34,693 bases of DNA from Acidimicrobiaceae bacterium UBA7830. Lineage in GTDB: Bacteria; Actinomycetota; Acidimicrobiia; Acidimicrobiales; Ilumatobacteraceae. Each line of letters starts with the position of its first letter. The first letter of the stretch is position 1. This document shows positions 15,865-24,023 of this stretch, one piece after another. The DNA lies in contig DLTS01000016.1 of assembly GCA_002501485.1 (NCBI GenBank), positions 1 through 34,693 on the forward strand, given 5' to 3'. The notes below the pieces were generated by a model that worked only from the letters and a program-made list of their open reading frames with translations, was not told where the DNA came from and searched no databases. Made by a program: the position numbers and the translations under genes.

Positions 15865-17531
15865 GCGACACGCTGCGCCCACTCCGGGTGAGATGGCTTG
15901 GGCGTGTTCCCTATGCCGAGGCGCTCGAACTTCAACGCGGCTTCCACCGGGGAAGCGATTCTCATTTGTTGCTAGTCGAGCACGAGCACACCTTCACCTA
16001 CGGGCCACACGCCAATCTGGCTGAACATTTGCGCTGCGCACCGGAAGACGTTGATGCCGAACTCATTTCGGTAGATCGGGGAGGTGACATCACTTACCAC
16101 GGCCCTGGTCAGTTGACCGGATACCCGATTCTTTCCCTCGCCGCTCGGGCGGGCCCACTTCGACATGTTCTTTCTGTCGAAGAGGTCCTCATCAACGCCT
16201 TGCGTGACCTCGGCGCAAGCGATCCAGGCCGCCTCCGCGGTTATCCGGGTGTGTGGGTTGATGCCTCATCGGAGAATCCTCGCAAGATTGCGGCGATAGG
16301 TATCCGCGTCGCTCGTAAGCGAACGTTGCACGGCTTTGCTCTCAATGTCACCACCGACATGGCCTACATGCGAGAACACATCGTCGCGTGCGGTATTCCT
16401 GATCGCCCCGTTACGTCGCTCGCCGAGGAGGGGCTCACGGTGTCGATGTCAGATGTCGTGGCAGCGGTTTCGCGTGCCGCCGAAGCGCAGTGGGGAAGTG
16501 GCGGGGTCGACCGGCAAGATGTGCAGTGGCGAACATCGGTGACCGACCTCTCGTTGTTCTCGCAAGGTGCTGGCCCCGGTGAGCCTGCGCGGTTGCGCTC
16601 TCGTGCTCGCTCCGCCGGTCTTGACGACGGCTTGCCATTAGAAGAGCGAAAGCCAGACTGGTTGCGGCCGGTTGTGCGCCATGGCTCCGAAGTGTTGGCC
16701 ACGAGAAAAGTACTTCGCGATCACAATATGGTCACCGTGTGCGAAGACGCAGGGTGCCCAAATCTTTCCGAATGCTGGGCTGACGGAACGGCGACATTCA
16801 TGGTGCTCGGAGATCGTTGCACTCGGGCCTGCGGGTTCTGTCTCGTCGACACGTCGAAACCTGACGGCATCGATGCTGACGAGCCTCGCCGAGTCGCAGA
16901 GGCAGTCGCAGCGCTCGCGCTTCGGCATGCGGTGTTGACGATGGTTGCACGCGATGATCTCGCCGATGGCGGCTTCAGTCACGTCGCCCAATGTGTTAAG
17001 CACATTCGTCAGCTGAATCCCGACACGACCATTGAGACGCTGGTGTCGGACGGAGCGGGTAATAGCGATGCGTGGAGAGCACTGTTTGCCCAGCGGCCCG
17101 ATGTGGTGAACCACAACATCGAAACGGTGCAGCGCCTACAGCGTGTGGTGAGACCGTCAGCCGGTTACGCGAGAAGCCTCGCGTTTCTCGCAGCAAGTAA
17201 GGCCGAAGGGCTCCTCACCAAGTCAGGGCTCATCCTCGGATTGGGTGAATCAGCAGACGAAATCACTTCAGTGCTCGCCGACCTTGCGGCCCTTGAGATC
17301 GACATCGTGACGATTGGGCAATACCTTCGTCCGACATCACATCACCTTCCGGTTGCTCGTTGGGTCGAGCCCGAGGAGTTTGCGCAATGGAAACAGGTCG
17401 GAGTGTCGATGGGTATCCGACATATCGAGTCGACCCCGCTGACGCGGTCGAGTCACCACGCCGCAGAATCAGTGACGGCGGTTCAACTTTCTCTGAGCCG
17501 TACTTCAGTTGATCATCGCACGACTGCTTGA
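15846..17531 (+). CDS. LipB-LipA fusion: octanoyltransferase joined to lipoyl synthase
   Basis: One open frame of about 561 residues. Residues ~10-218 are LipB: RGGDITYHGPGQ (78-89), Lys147 in PRKIAAIGIRV and the acyl-thioester Cys182 in VACGIPDRPVTSL. It moves octanoyl from acyl carrier protein to E2. A ~50-residue linker follows. Residues ~269-545 are LipA, a radical-SAM enzyme that inserts two sulfurs: auxiliary-cluster C299, C304, C310 (CEDAGCPNLSEC), radical-SAM C325, C329, C332 (CTRACGFC) and the Ser-ligand motif RSS (534-536). The start is inferred as TTG 15846 (GGAAA 7 nt upstream); GTG 15888 is possible. It overlaps the E2 gene by 19 nt. No stop separates the halves, although internal starts for a free LipA exist. 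In most bacteria lipB and lipA are separate genes. Confidence 0.93.
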   Translation: MDSRTLSDTLRPLRVRWLGRVPYAEALELQRGFHRGSDSHLLLVEHEHTFTYGPHANLAEHLRCAPEDVDAELISVDRGGDITYHGPGQLTGYPILSLAARAGPLRHVLSVEEVLINALRDLGASDPGRLRGYPGVWVDASSENPRKIAAIGIRVARKRTLHGFALNVTTDMAYMREHIVACGIPDRPVTSLAEEGLTVSMSDVVAAVSRAAEAQWGSGGVDRQDVQWRTSVTDLSLFSQGAGPGEPARLRSRARSAGLDDGLPLEERKPDWLRPVVRHGSEVLATRKVLRDHNMVTVCEDAGCPNLSECWADGTATFMVLGDRCTRACGFCLVDTSKPDGIDADEPRRVAEAVAALALRHAVLTMVARDDLADGGFSHVAQCVKHIRQLNPDTTIETLVSDGAGNSDAWRALFAQRPDVVNHNIETVQRLQRVVRPSAGYARSLAFLAASKAEGLLTKSGLILGLGESADEITSVLADLAALEIDIVTIGQYLRPTSHHLPVARWVEPEEFAQWKQVGVSMGIRHIESTPLTRSSHHAAESVTAVQLSLSRTSVDHRTTA

Positions 17532-17539
17532 CTAGAGCT

Positions 17540-18652
17540 ATGAGTTCGACGCTTCACTCAGCCGAAGAGTTCGCTTCTCGCCTTGCGTCGGTGAGAGCAC
17601 GCATGGTGGAAAAGAACATCGATACGGTGCTGCTGTCAGTAGGGCATGACCTGCCATACCTGACCGGGTACACCGCGATGCCCCTAGAGCGCCTCACGAT
17701 GCTGGCCGTGCACTCCACCGGAGTTCCTTTGCTCTTCGTCCCTCGACTAGAAGGTGCTCGAGTTCAGGAGATGCCGGGCTTGTTCGAACTCGTGCCGTGG
17801 GACGAAACCGTTGAGCCGCTTGACCTCGTCGCACAAGACTGCTCTGGCAGCTCGACAATTGCAGTTGGCGACCAGACATGGGCCCGGTTCATCGTTGGCC
17901 TGACCCATCGGTTGCCCGGAGTGCGTTGGGAGCGTGCCGTTGAGGTCGTTGGCGATCTGCGAATGCGGAAATCAGAAATTGAAATTGCAGCATTGCGGGC
18001 AGCGGCTCGAGCCGTCGATGAGATCGCAGGCGAGTTGCAGTCTGGGGCGATTCCCCTCATCGGACGCACTGAAGCAGAGGTGTCGGCAGATCTGTCTCAA
18101 CGTATTCTCGATAGGGGTCACCAGAAAGTGAACTTCGCGATCGTCGCGGCAGGAGAAAACGCGGCAAGCCCGCACCATCACCCCGGTGACCGAGTCATTC
18201 AGCCAGGAGAAGTAGTGCTGTGCGACTTTGGTGGCACGATGAACGGATACTGCTCTGACATCACTCGATGCGTCGTCACTGGTGACATCCCGATTGATGT
18301 CGCTGCGGCATATGGCGTATTGATGGAAGCTCAGGCCGCAGGGGTTGCTGCCGGTATCAATGGAGTTCCGTGTGAAGAAGTTGATGCTGCCACCCGACAG
18401 ATCATCGTTGACGCCGGCTACGGAGAGTATTTCGTGCATCGAACCGGTCACGGGATTGGCATGGAAGAGCACGAAGACCCCTACATGGTGTCAGGAGACC
18501 GTCGGGTTGTAGAGACCGGTTTCGCCTACAGCGTTGAGCCAGGGATTTATATTCCAGGCAAGTGGGGCCTCCGCCTCGAAGACATTGTGGTTGCCACCGA
18601 TGACGGCCCGGTCAGTCTGAATGAGGCTGACCACAATCTTCACGCAGTCTGA
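17540..18652 (+). CDS. M24-family Xaa-Pro peptidase
   Basis: A 370-residue metallopeptidase of the creatinase/prolidase type, which removes an N-terminal residue before Pro from peptides. The N-terminal creatinase-like domain (about 1-145) is followed by the pita-bread domain with all five metal ligands: LCDFGGTMNGYCSDITR (two Asp), HRTGHGIGMEEHEDP (His), YSVEPGIYIPGKWGLRLEDIV (two Glu). The ATG was chosen, 8 nt after the LipB-LipA stop; a TTG at 17528 overlapping that stop is possible. It ends the pyruvate dehydrogenase / lipoate run, and its link to that pathway is not obvious. It converges on the next lipoprotein gene with 4 nt between stops. Confidence 0.92.
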   Translation: MSSTLHSAEEFASRLASVRARMVEKNIDTVLLSVGHDLPYLTGYTAMPLERLTMLAVHSTGVPLLFVPRLEGARVQEMPGLFELVPWDETVEPLDLVAQDCSGSSTIAVGDQTWARFIVGLTHRLPGVRWERAVEVVGDLRMRKSEIEIAALRAAARAVDEIAGELQSGAIPLIGRTEAEVSADLSQRILDRGHQKVNFAIVAAGENAASPHHHPGDRVIQPGEVVLCDFGGTMNGYCSDITRCVVTGDIPIDVAAAYGVLMEAQAAGVAAGINGVPCEEVDAATRQIIVDAGYGEYFVHRTGHGIGMEEHEDPYMVSGDRRVVETGFAYSVEPGIYIPGKWGLRLEDIVVATDDGPVSLNEADHNLHAV

Positions 18653-18656
18653 TCGC

Positions 18657-19277
18657 TTACGTTCCGCCGATTGAAAATAACTCGCGATTGACGGTTGTCG
18701 AGTAGCCGGTGAGCTCGATGAGAAGGTCAGGTCCGGCGTAATGGGCAAGAACACCCTCATCGGTTGCACAGTAGACCTTCGTTCCCCCGACCACAGGCAC
18801 TGAGACGCAGTTGACTTCGGTGTCGGCAAATTCAGCGAGATACGACTCGCTCGGACCGATATTTCGACTCGCGTCGATGCGCAGACGCTGCTCAGTTGCC
18901 CGAGACCAAAATTGATGAGTGATCTGAAGGTCGCTGACCTTTGTGTCATCGAGGCCTTGGGAGCAACTCGAAGATGCGAGGTCACAAGTTCGGGTGCGCC
19001 TAGTTTCTATCAAGTAGCGAGTGTCACCAATCGTGATCGACCTCTCTTGCTCTCCTTGCGTCACGATCGCCGTCGCAGCTGTATTGCCGTAGTTGACGTT
19101 GATGCGGTACGAAGCCGTGAATTCCGCTGAATCGACGAGAGCAAATGTGTCGAGCAGAGAAACAATATTTGCGTCGCCGACGGGAAGGTCTTCGACGAGA
19201 GTAGGCCGAGGGCCAAGTGCACACGCGGAGAGCGTGATGCTCGAGCAGAGCACCATGATGAAGGTCGATAGTCGCAT
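18657..19277 (-). CDS. Lipoprotein of unknown function
   Basis: A 206-residue lipoprotein. The signal MRLSTFIMVLCSSITLSAC ends in a lipobox (LSAC, lipid-bearing C19). The mature part looks rich in beta strands (FTASYRINVNYGN, AIVTQGEQERSITIGDTRYL) and holds four further Cys (CDLASSSC, then VNCVSV and KVYCAT) that may form two disulfides. The pattern of a strand followed by TRYLIETR resembles outer lipid-binding lipoproteins such as LppX/LprG in general layout, but I cannot assign it. A TAGCCT box lies 9 nt before the ATG. It is separate from the M24 gene, which runs the other way. Confidence 0.85.
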   Translation of the reverse strand: MRLSTFIMVLCSSITLSACALGPRPTLVEDLPVGDANIVSLLDTFALVDSAEFTASYRINVNYGNTAATAIVTQGEQERSITIGDTRYLIETRRTRTCDLASSSCSQGLDDTKVSDLQITHQFWSRATEQRLRIDASRNIGPSESYLAEFADTEVNCVSVPVVGGTKVYCATDEGVLAHYAGPDLLIELTGYSTTVNRELFSIGGT

Positions 19278-19331
19278 CGTTGATTCAGGCTACGGGTTTA
19301 ACCTCACACCTGTTGTCCGATGAGAACGAGG

Positions 19332-19337
19332 TACCCT
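19332..19337 (+). promoter_or_regulatory. -10 box of a leaderless mRNA (TACCCT)
   Basis: TACCCT lies 7 nt before the GTG start at 19345. Confidence 0.5.
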
Positions 19338-19344
19338 GCCCAAG

Positions 19345-20241
19345 GTGAATACGGCACCAATCACGCTCGAGGCCTCGACGTTTCTTCTTCAATGGTCGAC
19401 GGGTGGGATGTTGCTCGGGTGGGTGACAACCCGGCGCCGTGAAGTGAGCCTCGGATACGGCTGGATGCTCCGGCTCACCTACGGCCCGCTCGCTGCGGGA
19501 GCAGTCATCGCAGGGTTTCTTTACGGATCGCATCTGGTTCGTGATGCGGCAAGTGCTCTTGTTGCTGTCGCAATTGGCATCGCATTCGTGTCATCGGTTG
19601 CGAGAAAGTCAGCAGGTGTAAGCGGAGCTCAGAAAGAGTTCGACCGTCGATCTGAACGCGTCGCTGCAATGACCGGCATCGATCGTTCGACAACGAGCAC
19701 CGCCACGGGCCGTGAATTCCATCCGCTCCTCGACCTTGTTCCGGTGATGATCGGCGTTATCGGTCTCATCGCAGCTGGGCTCGCCGCAGCAAGCGATGGG
19801 TTCTTGACCGATGCTCTGTCAGTTGCGCGACTTCTCGTAGGTGCGCTGTTCTTGGGGGCGGTAACGAACGCGATGCTGCTCGGTCACTGGTACCTCGTGC
19901 AACCCGGGCTGCCTCGCCGACACCTCAACGAGTTGGTTGACATTCTCGGGAAGGTCTGGCCGTTCGAGGTGTTGGTATTGATAGCGCCGACTGGGATGGT
20001 AAGTGTTCTCAACGGCTCAATCGATGATGGCTGGGGTGGCGTGCTCGGATGGTTCTGGGTGACCTGTGCGCTGACAACGATTGTGCTGGTCGTCGTCACC
20101 AAGGCTGCGCTGAGAGAACGTCAATACTCTGCGGTCATGGCGGCGACAGGGTTGCTGTACCTCGCCATTCTCACTGCCTTTGGCACCGATCTCGTTGCGC
20201 GAGCGATTCTCGACGCAGCCGCTTCTACATCGGCGGTCTGA
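19345..20241 (+). CDS. Integral membrane protein, about 8 TM helices, unknown function
   Basis: A 298-residue membrane protein. Hydrophobic helices are visible at about residues 8-27, 45-63, 67-87, 131-153, 160-185, 212-228, 236-258 and 265-285. A notable polar motif within a membrane stretch is NAMLLGHWYLVQPGLPRRHLNELVD: a His and Trp near the end of helix 5, followed by a basic loop. A long polar loop separates helices 3 and 4. The GTG start is supported by the TACCCT box 7 nt upstream. It converges on the acyl-CoA ligase with 3 nt between the genes. I do not recognise the family; the intramembrane GHWY motif may hint at metal, haem or quinone contact, which is only inference. Confidence 0.8.
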   Translation: MNTAPITLEASTFLLQWSTGGMLLGWVTTRRREVSLGYGWMLRLTYGPLAAGAVIAGFLYGSHLVRDAASALVAVAIGIAFVSSVARKSAGVSGAQKEFDRRSERVAAMTGIDRSTTSTATGREFHPLLDLVPVMIGVIGLIAAGLAAASDGFLTDALSVARLLVGALFLGAVTNAMLLGHWYLVQPGLPRRHLNELVDILGKVWPFEVLVLIAPTGMVSVLNGSIDDGWGGVLGWFWVTCALTTIVLVVVTKAALRERQYSAVMAATGLLYLAILTAFGTDLVARAILDAAASTSAV

Positions 20242-20244
20242 GCC

Positions 20245-21798
20245 CTAGTTGACTTGGCGATCGTGGCCTACCCAGTACTGCTCGCGGAGTTTGAACTTTT
20301 GGAGCTTTCCGGTCGCAGTACGGGCGAGTTCGTCTCTGAAGTCGACCTTCTTCGGACACTTGTAGCCTGCCAACTTCTTCTTCGTCCACGCAATGACGTC
20401 ACCCTCTGTGAGCGATGAACCAGGAGTGGTCACCACGAGCGCGGTGACGAGTTCGCCCCACTTCTCATCAGGGATACCGATCACCGCAACCTCTGAAACA
20501 TCAGGGTGCTGGAAGATGGCATCTTCAACCTCAATTGACGACACGTTTTCGCCACCCGAAATAATGACGTCCTTCTTGCGGTCAGAGATGGTGACATAGT
20601 TGGCTTCATCAATGTGACCGCCATCTCCGGTATGGAAGAAATCGTTCGGGATGGACGCTTGCGTGGCCTCGGGTTGCTCCCAGTAGCCCTCCATAATCAT
20701 GTTGCCTCGGGCGAGCACTTCACCATCGGCTGAGATGTCCATGGTGCATCCGACGACTGGTGCGCCCGCACGATTCAACATCGTTGCTCGGTCAGCCGAG
20801 CTAAGGTCGTCCCACTCTTCGCGGCCACGGTTCATCGTGAGCAGAGGAGCGGTCTCGGTCAGACCGTAAATCTGCACAAACTCCCAACCAAGTTCTGTTT
20901 CGCAACGCTCAATGGTGCGGGTGGGAGGCGGAGCGCCGGCGACAACGATTCGAACCCTTCCTGAGCCCGGGATTGGACCATCCCATTCGGCAACTGCATC
21001 GAGGACGGTGTTGAGGACTGCGGGAGCTGCACACATCAGCGTCACGCCCTCAGATTCAATCCTGCGGAGAATTTCTAGGCCATCGACTTTTCGCAGAATG
21101 ACATGTCGAACACCCATTCCGGTGGTGGCGTACAGCATTCCCCACCCGTTGCAGTGGAACTGGGGGAGGGTGTGCAGGTAAACATCACGGTCGTCAACGC
21201 CCATGTGCCAGCCGAAAATCGCGGCATTGAGCCACACATTGCGATGCGTGAGTTGCACACCTTTCGGGCGAGCCGTTGTTCCGGAGGTGTAGTTGATCGT
21301 CGCCGTCGCATCCTCATCTGGCTCCCATGCCACGGGTTCGACGTCATAACGCATCAACTTGTCATCGGTCTCAGATCCGATGATCCATTTCATCTCACAT
21401 TCGACATCTTGCATGGCCTCTTCGAGTTCGGGGTCAATTAGGAGAATGCGGGCGCCGGAATGCTCGACGATGTACGACACCTCTTCAGCGACAAGCCGGA
21501 AGTTGACAGGCACAAGAATTCGACCTGAACCTGACACACCGAAGAGCGCTGTGAGCAGGCGAGCCGAGTTGTGTGACACCATCGCAATGCGTTCGCCGAC
21601 GGCAACGCCGAGCTCGTCAAGGCCCGCGGCGATTGCCCGTGCTCGGCGCGCCATTTCGCGGTAATCGATTCGACCCCAGTCATCAGCAGGCTGATCTGGT
21701 TCGTCGACGATTGCGACTCGGTCGGGGTACACCAGTTCGGCGCGTTGAAGAAAGTCGTTGACGGTTAATGGAACTCTCACAGCCATGATGTTAGTCAT
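20245..21798 (-). CDS. Acyl-CoA synthetase (AMP-forming)
   Basis: A 517-residue adenylate-forming ligase that activates a carboxylic acid with ATP and joins it to CoA. The P-loop-like motif TINYTSGTTARPKGVQLTH, the core YGLTETAPLLTMNRG, TGDGGHIDEANYVTISDRKKD with the hinge, SGGENVSSIEVED and the catalytic Lys near the C-terminus (ARTATGKLQKFKLRE) are all present. The ATG was chosen because GGAG lies 8 nt upstream; a longer frame would run into the divergent gene. A second ATG four codons later is possible. It belongs to the fatty-acyl or short-chain acyl ligase branch; the exact acid is unknown. It is divergent from the LLM oxidoreductase, with 66 nt between the starts. Confidence 0.93.
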   Translation of the reverse strand: MTNIMAVRVPLTVNDFLQRAELVYPDRVAIVDEPDQPADDWGRIDYREMARRARAIAAGLDELGVAVGERIAMVSHNSARLLTALFGVSGSGRILVPVNFRLVAEEVSYIVEHSGARILLIDPELEEAMQDVECEMKWIIGSETDDKLMRYDVEPVAWEPDEDATATINYTSGTTARPKGVQLTHRNVWLNAAIFGWHMGVDDRDVYLHTLPQFHCNGWGMLYATTGMGVRHVILRKVDGLEILRRIESEGVTLMCAAPAVLNTVLDAVAEWDGPIPGSGRVRIVVAGAPPPTRTIERCETELGWEFVQIYGLTETAPLLTMNRGREEWDDLSSADRATMLNRAGAPVVGCTMDISADGEVLARGNMIMEGYWEQPEATQASIPNDFFHTGDGGHIDEANYVTISDRKKDVIISGGENVSSIEVEDAIFQHPDVSEVAVIGIPDEKWGELVTALVVTTPGSSLTEGDVIAWTKKKLAGYKCPKKVDFRDELARTATGKLQKFKLREQYWVGHDRQVN

Positions 21799-21852
21799 CT
21801 GCGGTTCTCCGCCGTGTTCGGAGTCGTATCGGTTGCGGGTGTTGAAGGTGAC

Positions 21853-21858
21853 TACCGT
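21853..21858 (+). promoter_or_regulatory. -10 box of a leaderless mRNA (TACCGT)
   Basis: TACCGT lies 6 nt before the ATG at 21865 and decides that start over longer frames. Confidence 0.5.
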
Positions 21859-21864
21859 GTCGAT

Positions 21865-22857
21865 ATGGCCAGTGAAACTCCCACCCTTAACCGCCGCCTC
21901 GGAATGACAGTTCCGCTTCCCGGGCCTCTTCACAGTCACAGGGAGTGGTTGCATGAGTTAGCTGACGTTGGCTACACCGATATCTGGAGCGCAGAAAGCG
22001 ACAGCGCAGACGGGTTCACCCCTTTGGCGCTTGCGGCCGCATGGGAACCTCGACTGCGTCTTGGTACGGCGATTATTCCCGCCTATACGCGTGCGCCAGC
22101 ATGCATGGCACAATCTGTCGCCTCGATGGCCGATGCCGCCCCAGGTCGCTTCTGTATCGGCATTGGTTCGTCGAGCAACGTCATCGTCGAGCGGTGGAAC
22201 GGGGTTCCCTTCGAGCAGCCCTACCGGAAGGTCCGAGACATGGTGCGGTTCTTGAAAGAAGCGCTCGAGGGCGAGAAAGTTAGTCGAGAATTTGACACAT
22301 TTTCGGTGAATGGGTTCCGCCTTGGAATTCGTCCCGAGCACACTCCGCCGATTTTCGTTGCAGCGTTACGTGAGCAGATGTTGCGCCTTGCGGGTAAGGA
22401 GAGCGATGGAGCGATCATCAACTGGCTCGGTGCCGATGATGTGCCCCAGGTGGCATCGATTGTTCATGATGCAGCAGGCGGCGAGTCGCGTGAGATTGTT
22501 GCGCGGATTTTCGTATGCCCGAGTGATAACAATCAGGTCGTGCGAGAAGCCGCAAAGTTCGCAATCGCGGCGTATATGAACGTGCCGGTGTATGCGAAGT
22601 TCCAGGAATGGCTGGGCCGTGGCCCCGAACTCGAAGGGATGTGGGCTGCGTGGTCGGGAGGAGATCGCAAAGCGGCTCTCGCTGCAATTTCAGACGACGT
22701 TGTTGACGCTCTGATCGTGCATGGCACGCCCAAACAATGCCAGGAACAGATTGGTCGATACCTTGACAACGGAGTTACCACTGCGGCGCTTGCACTACTG
22801 CCTCTCGACAAAGAACTTGACCAACGTGAGGCAATGCGAGCGCTAGCTGGGGTGTAA
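21865..22857 (+). CDS. LLM-class (luciferase-like) flavin/F420 oxidoreductase
   Basis: A 330-residue TIM-barrel protein of the bacterial luciferase-like family. Typical parts are LHELADVGYTDIWSAESDSADGF near the N-terminus, LRLGTAIIPAYTRAPACMAQS, the APGRFCIGIGSSS motif (the GRF-LGxG pattern) and PPIFVAALREQMLRLAGKESDG. The C-terminal HGTPKQCQEQIGRYLDNGVTT closes the barrel. Actinobacterial members with this layout mostly use coenzyme F420, but FMN cannot be excluded. The substrate is unknown. Divergent pairing with an acyl-CoA ligase suggests co-regulation in a catabolic route. Confidence 0.9.
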   Translation: MASETPTLNRRLGMTVPLPGPLHSHREWLHELADVGYTDIWSAESDSADGFTPLALAAAWEPRLRLGTAIIPAYTRAPACMAQSVASMADAAPGRFCIGIGSSSNVIVERWNGVPFEQPYRKVRDMVRFLKEALEGEKVSREFDTFSVNGFRLGIRPEHTPPIFVAALREQMLRLAGKESDGAIINWLGADDVPQVASIVHDAAGGESREIVARIFVCPSDNNQVVREAAKFAIAAYMNVPVYAKFQEWLGRGPELEGMWAAWSGGDRKAALAAISDDVVDALIVHGTPKQCQEQIGRYLDNGVTTAALALLPLDKELDQREAMRALAGV

Positions 22858-22883
22858 ACCGGTGCGTGCTTAGGCGAGGCTGG

Positions 22884-23723
22884 TTAGCTGCGAACTGCAG
22901 TGACAACAAGGCGATATGAAAGCGACGTCGGTGTTCCGTCGGCTCTCGAGCAGGCGACCAAGGAGATCGATGGACCGCCATGTGAGCGAGCCTCAGCATA
23001 GATATCTGCTGAGCCCGGGTCCACAACCTCGCTGCCGGCAACGCTGTAGCTCCATGACTGACCTGTCGGGCCTTCAATCGTGATGATGTCGCCGACATCG
23101 AGCAGGTGAATGTCTCGGAACGTTCCGCCTTTGCTAGTCCGGTGAGCAAACGTCACAATATGCGCATACTCGTCAGGCATACCGGATCCAGTCCAATGCC
23201 AGATCGCTCCGGTGTCGACGACCTCGTTTGAGTCATCTCCACGATCAACTATCTGATTGAGGCCAATCGCATTGGCGCTCATAGTCCATGGAAACGCAAC
23301 CGCTGACGACACCTTCTCTCCGGAAGGTGCCTCGGATACCTCTTCAGTAGCAGGCTCTTCCACTGCTACTTCTTCGGGTGCGTCTAAGCCCGTTTCAACT
23401 TCCCTGGAACCACCAGAAACATTCGACGTTCCCGAAGGTGTGTTGTCATCGTCATCTACTTCAGAGGCAACAAGCTCATAGGCGTAAGGGTTCTGATCAA
23501 TGTTGAGAGTGTTTTCAATCGAGACCAACTTCATGTACCACAGCTCTGAATGCTCTTCGACATTGGCAGCGGCTCGAAGCGAATAACCATCGATACGTCC
23601 GCCATCAACGGACGCACGTTGTGTAGCAAGTACGACGCCCAGCGGCAAAAGGAAAAACAGCGTAAGACCAGCTGCAGCAGCCCGCCTCACAACCTTCACA
23701 CCTTTCCCAATGCGGTTTTTCAT
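22884..23723 (-). CDS. Sortase
   Basis: A 279-residue sortase with a single N-terminal membrane helix (about 15-34, AAAAGLTLFFLLPLGVVLAT). A low-complexity acidic linker follows (about 85-140, rich in Glu, Val, Ser), then the catalytic beta-barrel. Catalytic residues are H194 (IVTFAHRTSKGG), C258 (SISLVACSRADG) and R271 (LSYRLVV). Sortases cleave a C-terminal sorting signal and attach the protein to the cell wall or to another protein. The Cys motif LVACS differs from the TLxTC common in class A, and resembles actinobacterial class E/F-type sortases. No sorting-signal substrate is encoded nearby. It is downstream of the 59-aa gene and the rhomboid on the same strand. Confidence 0.9.
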   Translation of the reverse strand: MKNRIGKGVKVVRRAAAAGLTLFFLLPLGVVLATQRASVDGGRIDGYSLRAAANVEEHSELWYMKLVSIENTLNIDQNPYAYELVASEVDDDDNTPSGTSNVSGGSREVETGLDAPEEVAVEEPATEEVSEAPSGEKVSSAVAFPWTMSANAIGLNQIVDRGDDSNEVVDTGAIWHWTGSGMPDEYAHIVTFAHRTSKGGTFRDIHLLDVGDIITIEGPTGQSWSYSVAGSEVVDPGSADIYAEARSHGGPSISLVACSRADGTPTSLSYRLVVTAVRS

Positions 23724-23771
23724 GCTCGATACTTTGCAGGCTCCTTTTGCTGAATTTCGAACCAGCCTCGC

Positions 23772-23951
23772 TCAGGCTGCTGGCTGGGCGCTGTTGCGGG
23801 CCATTCGTCGATGTTCAAGCTCGGCTCGTAACTGGCTGATGCGGCGCAACCCTGTGCTGCGGGTGACGTCGTCGATGCGAAGGCACTCCGGAAGTTCTGA
23901 TGTTGGCAACAGTATCAGTTGAATTGGGTGTTCAGGCTCTGTGGTTGTCAT
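23772..23951 (-). CDS. Short hypothetical protein (59 aa)
   Basis: An ATG-to-TGA frame of 59 codons: MTTTEPEHPIQLILLPTSEL, then IDDVTRSTGLRRISQLRAELEHRRMARNS. It lies between the rhomboid and sortase genes on the same strand. Composition and codon use look like real coding, with an amphipathic basic helix in the second half. No clear ribosome binding site or -10 box precedes it, so it would depend on read-through from upstream. A 70-codon frame on the other strand overlaps it but looks like its shadow. The family is unknown. Confidence 0.5.
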   Translation of the reverse strand: MTTTEPEHPIQLILLPTSELPECLRIDDVTRSTGLRRISQLRAELEHRRMARNSAQPAA

Positions 23952-24023
23952 GCCGCAAGTGTGAACGAGGGGTGTGACAGCGAGGCAGAGAGCGGCATTT
24001 AGAGACCGGGTGTAGATCTCAGG

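Noticed and set aside
23710..23922. 70-aa plus-strand frame
   Set aside because: It overlaps the sortase start and the 59-aa minus-strand gene, which looks more coding-like and fits the operon direction.
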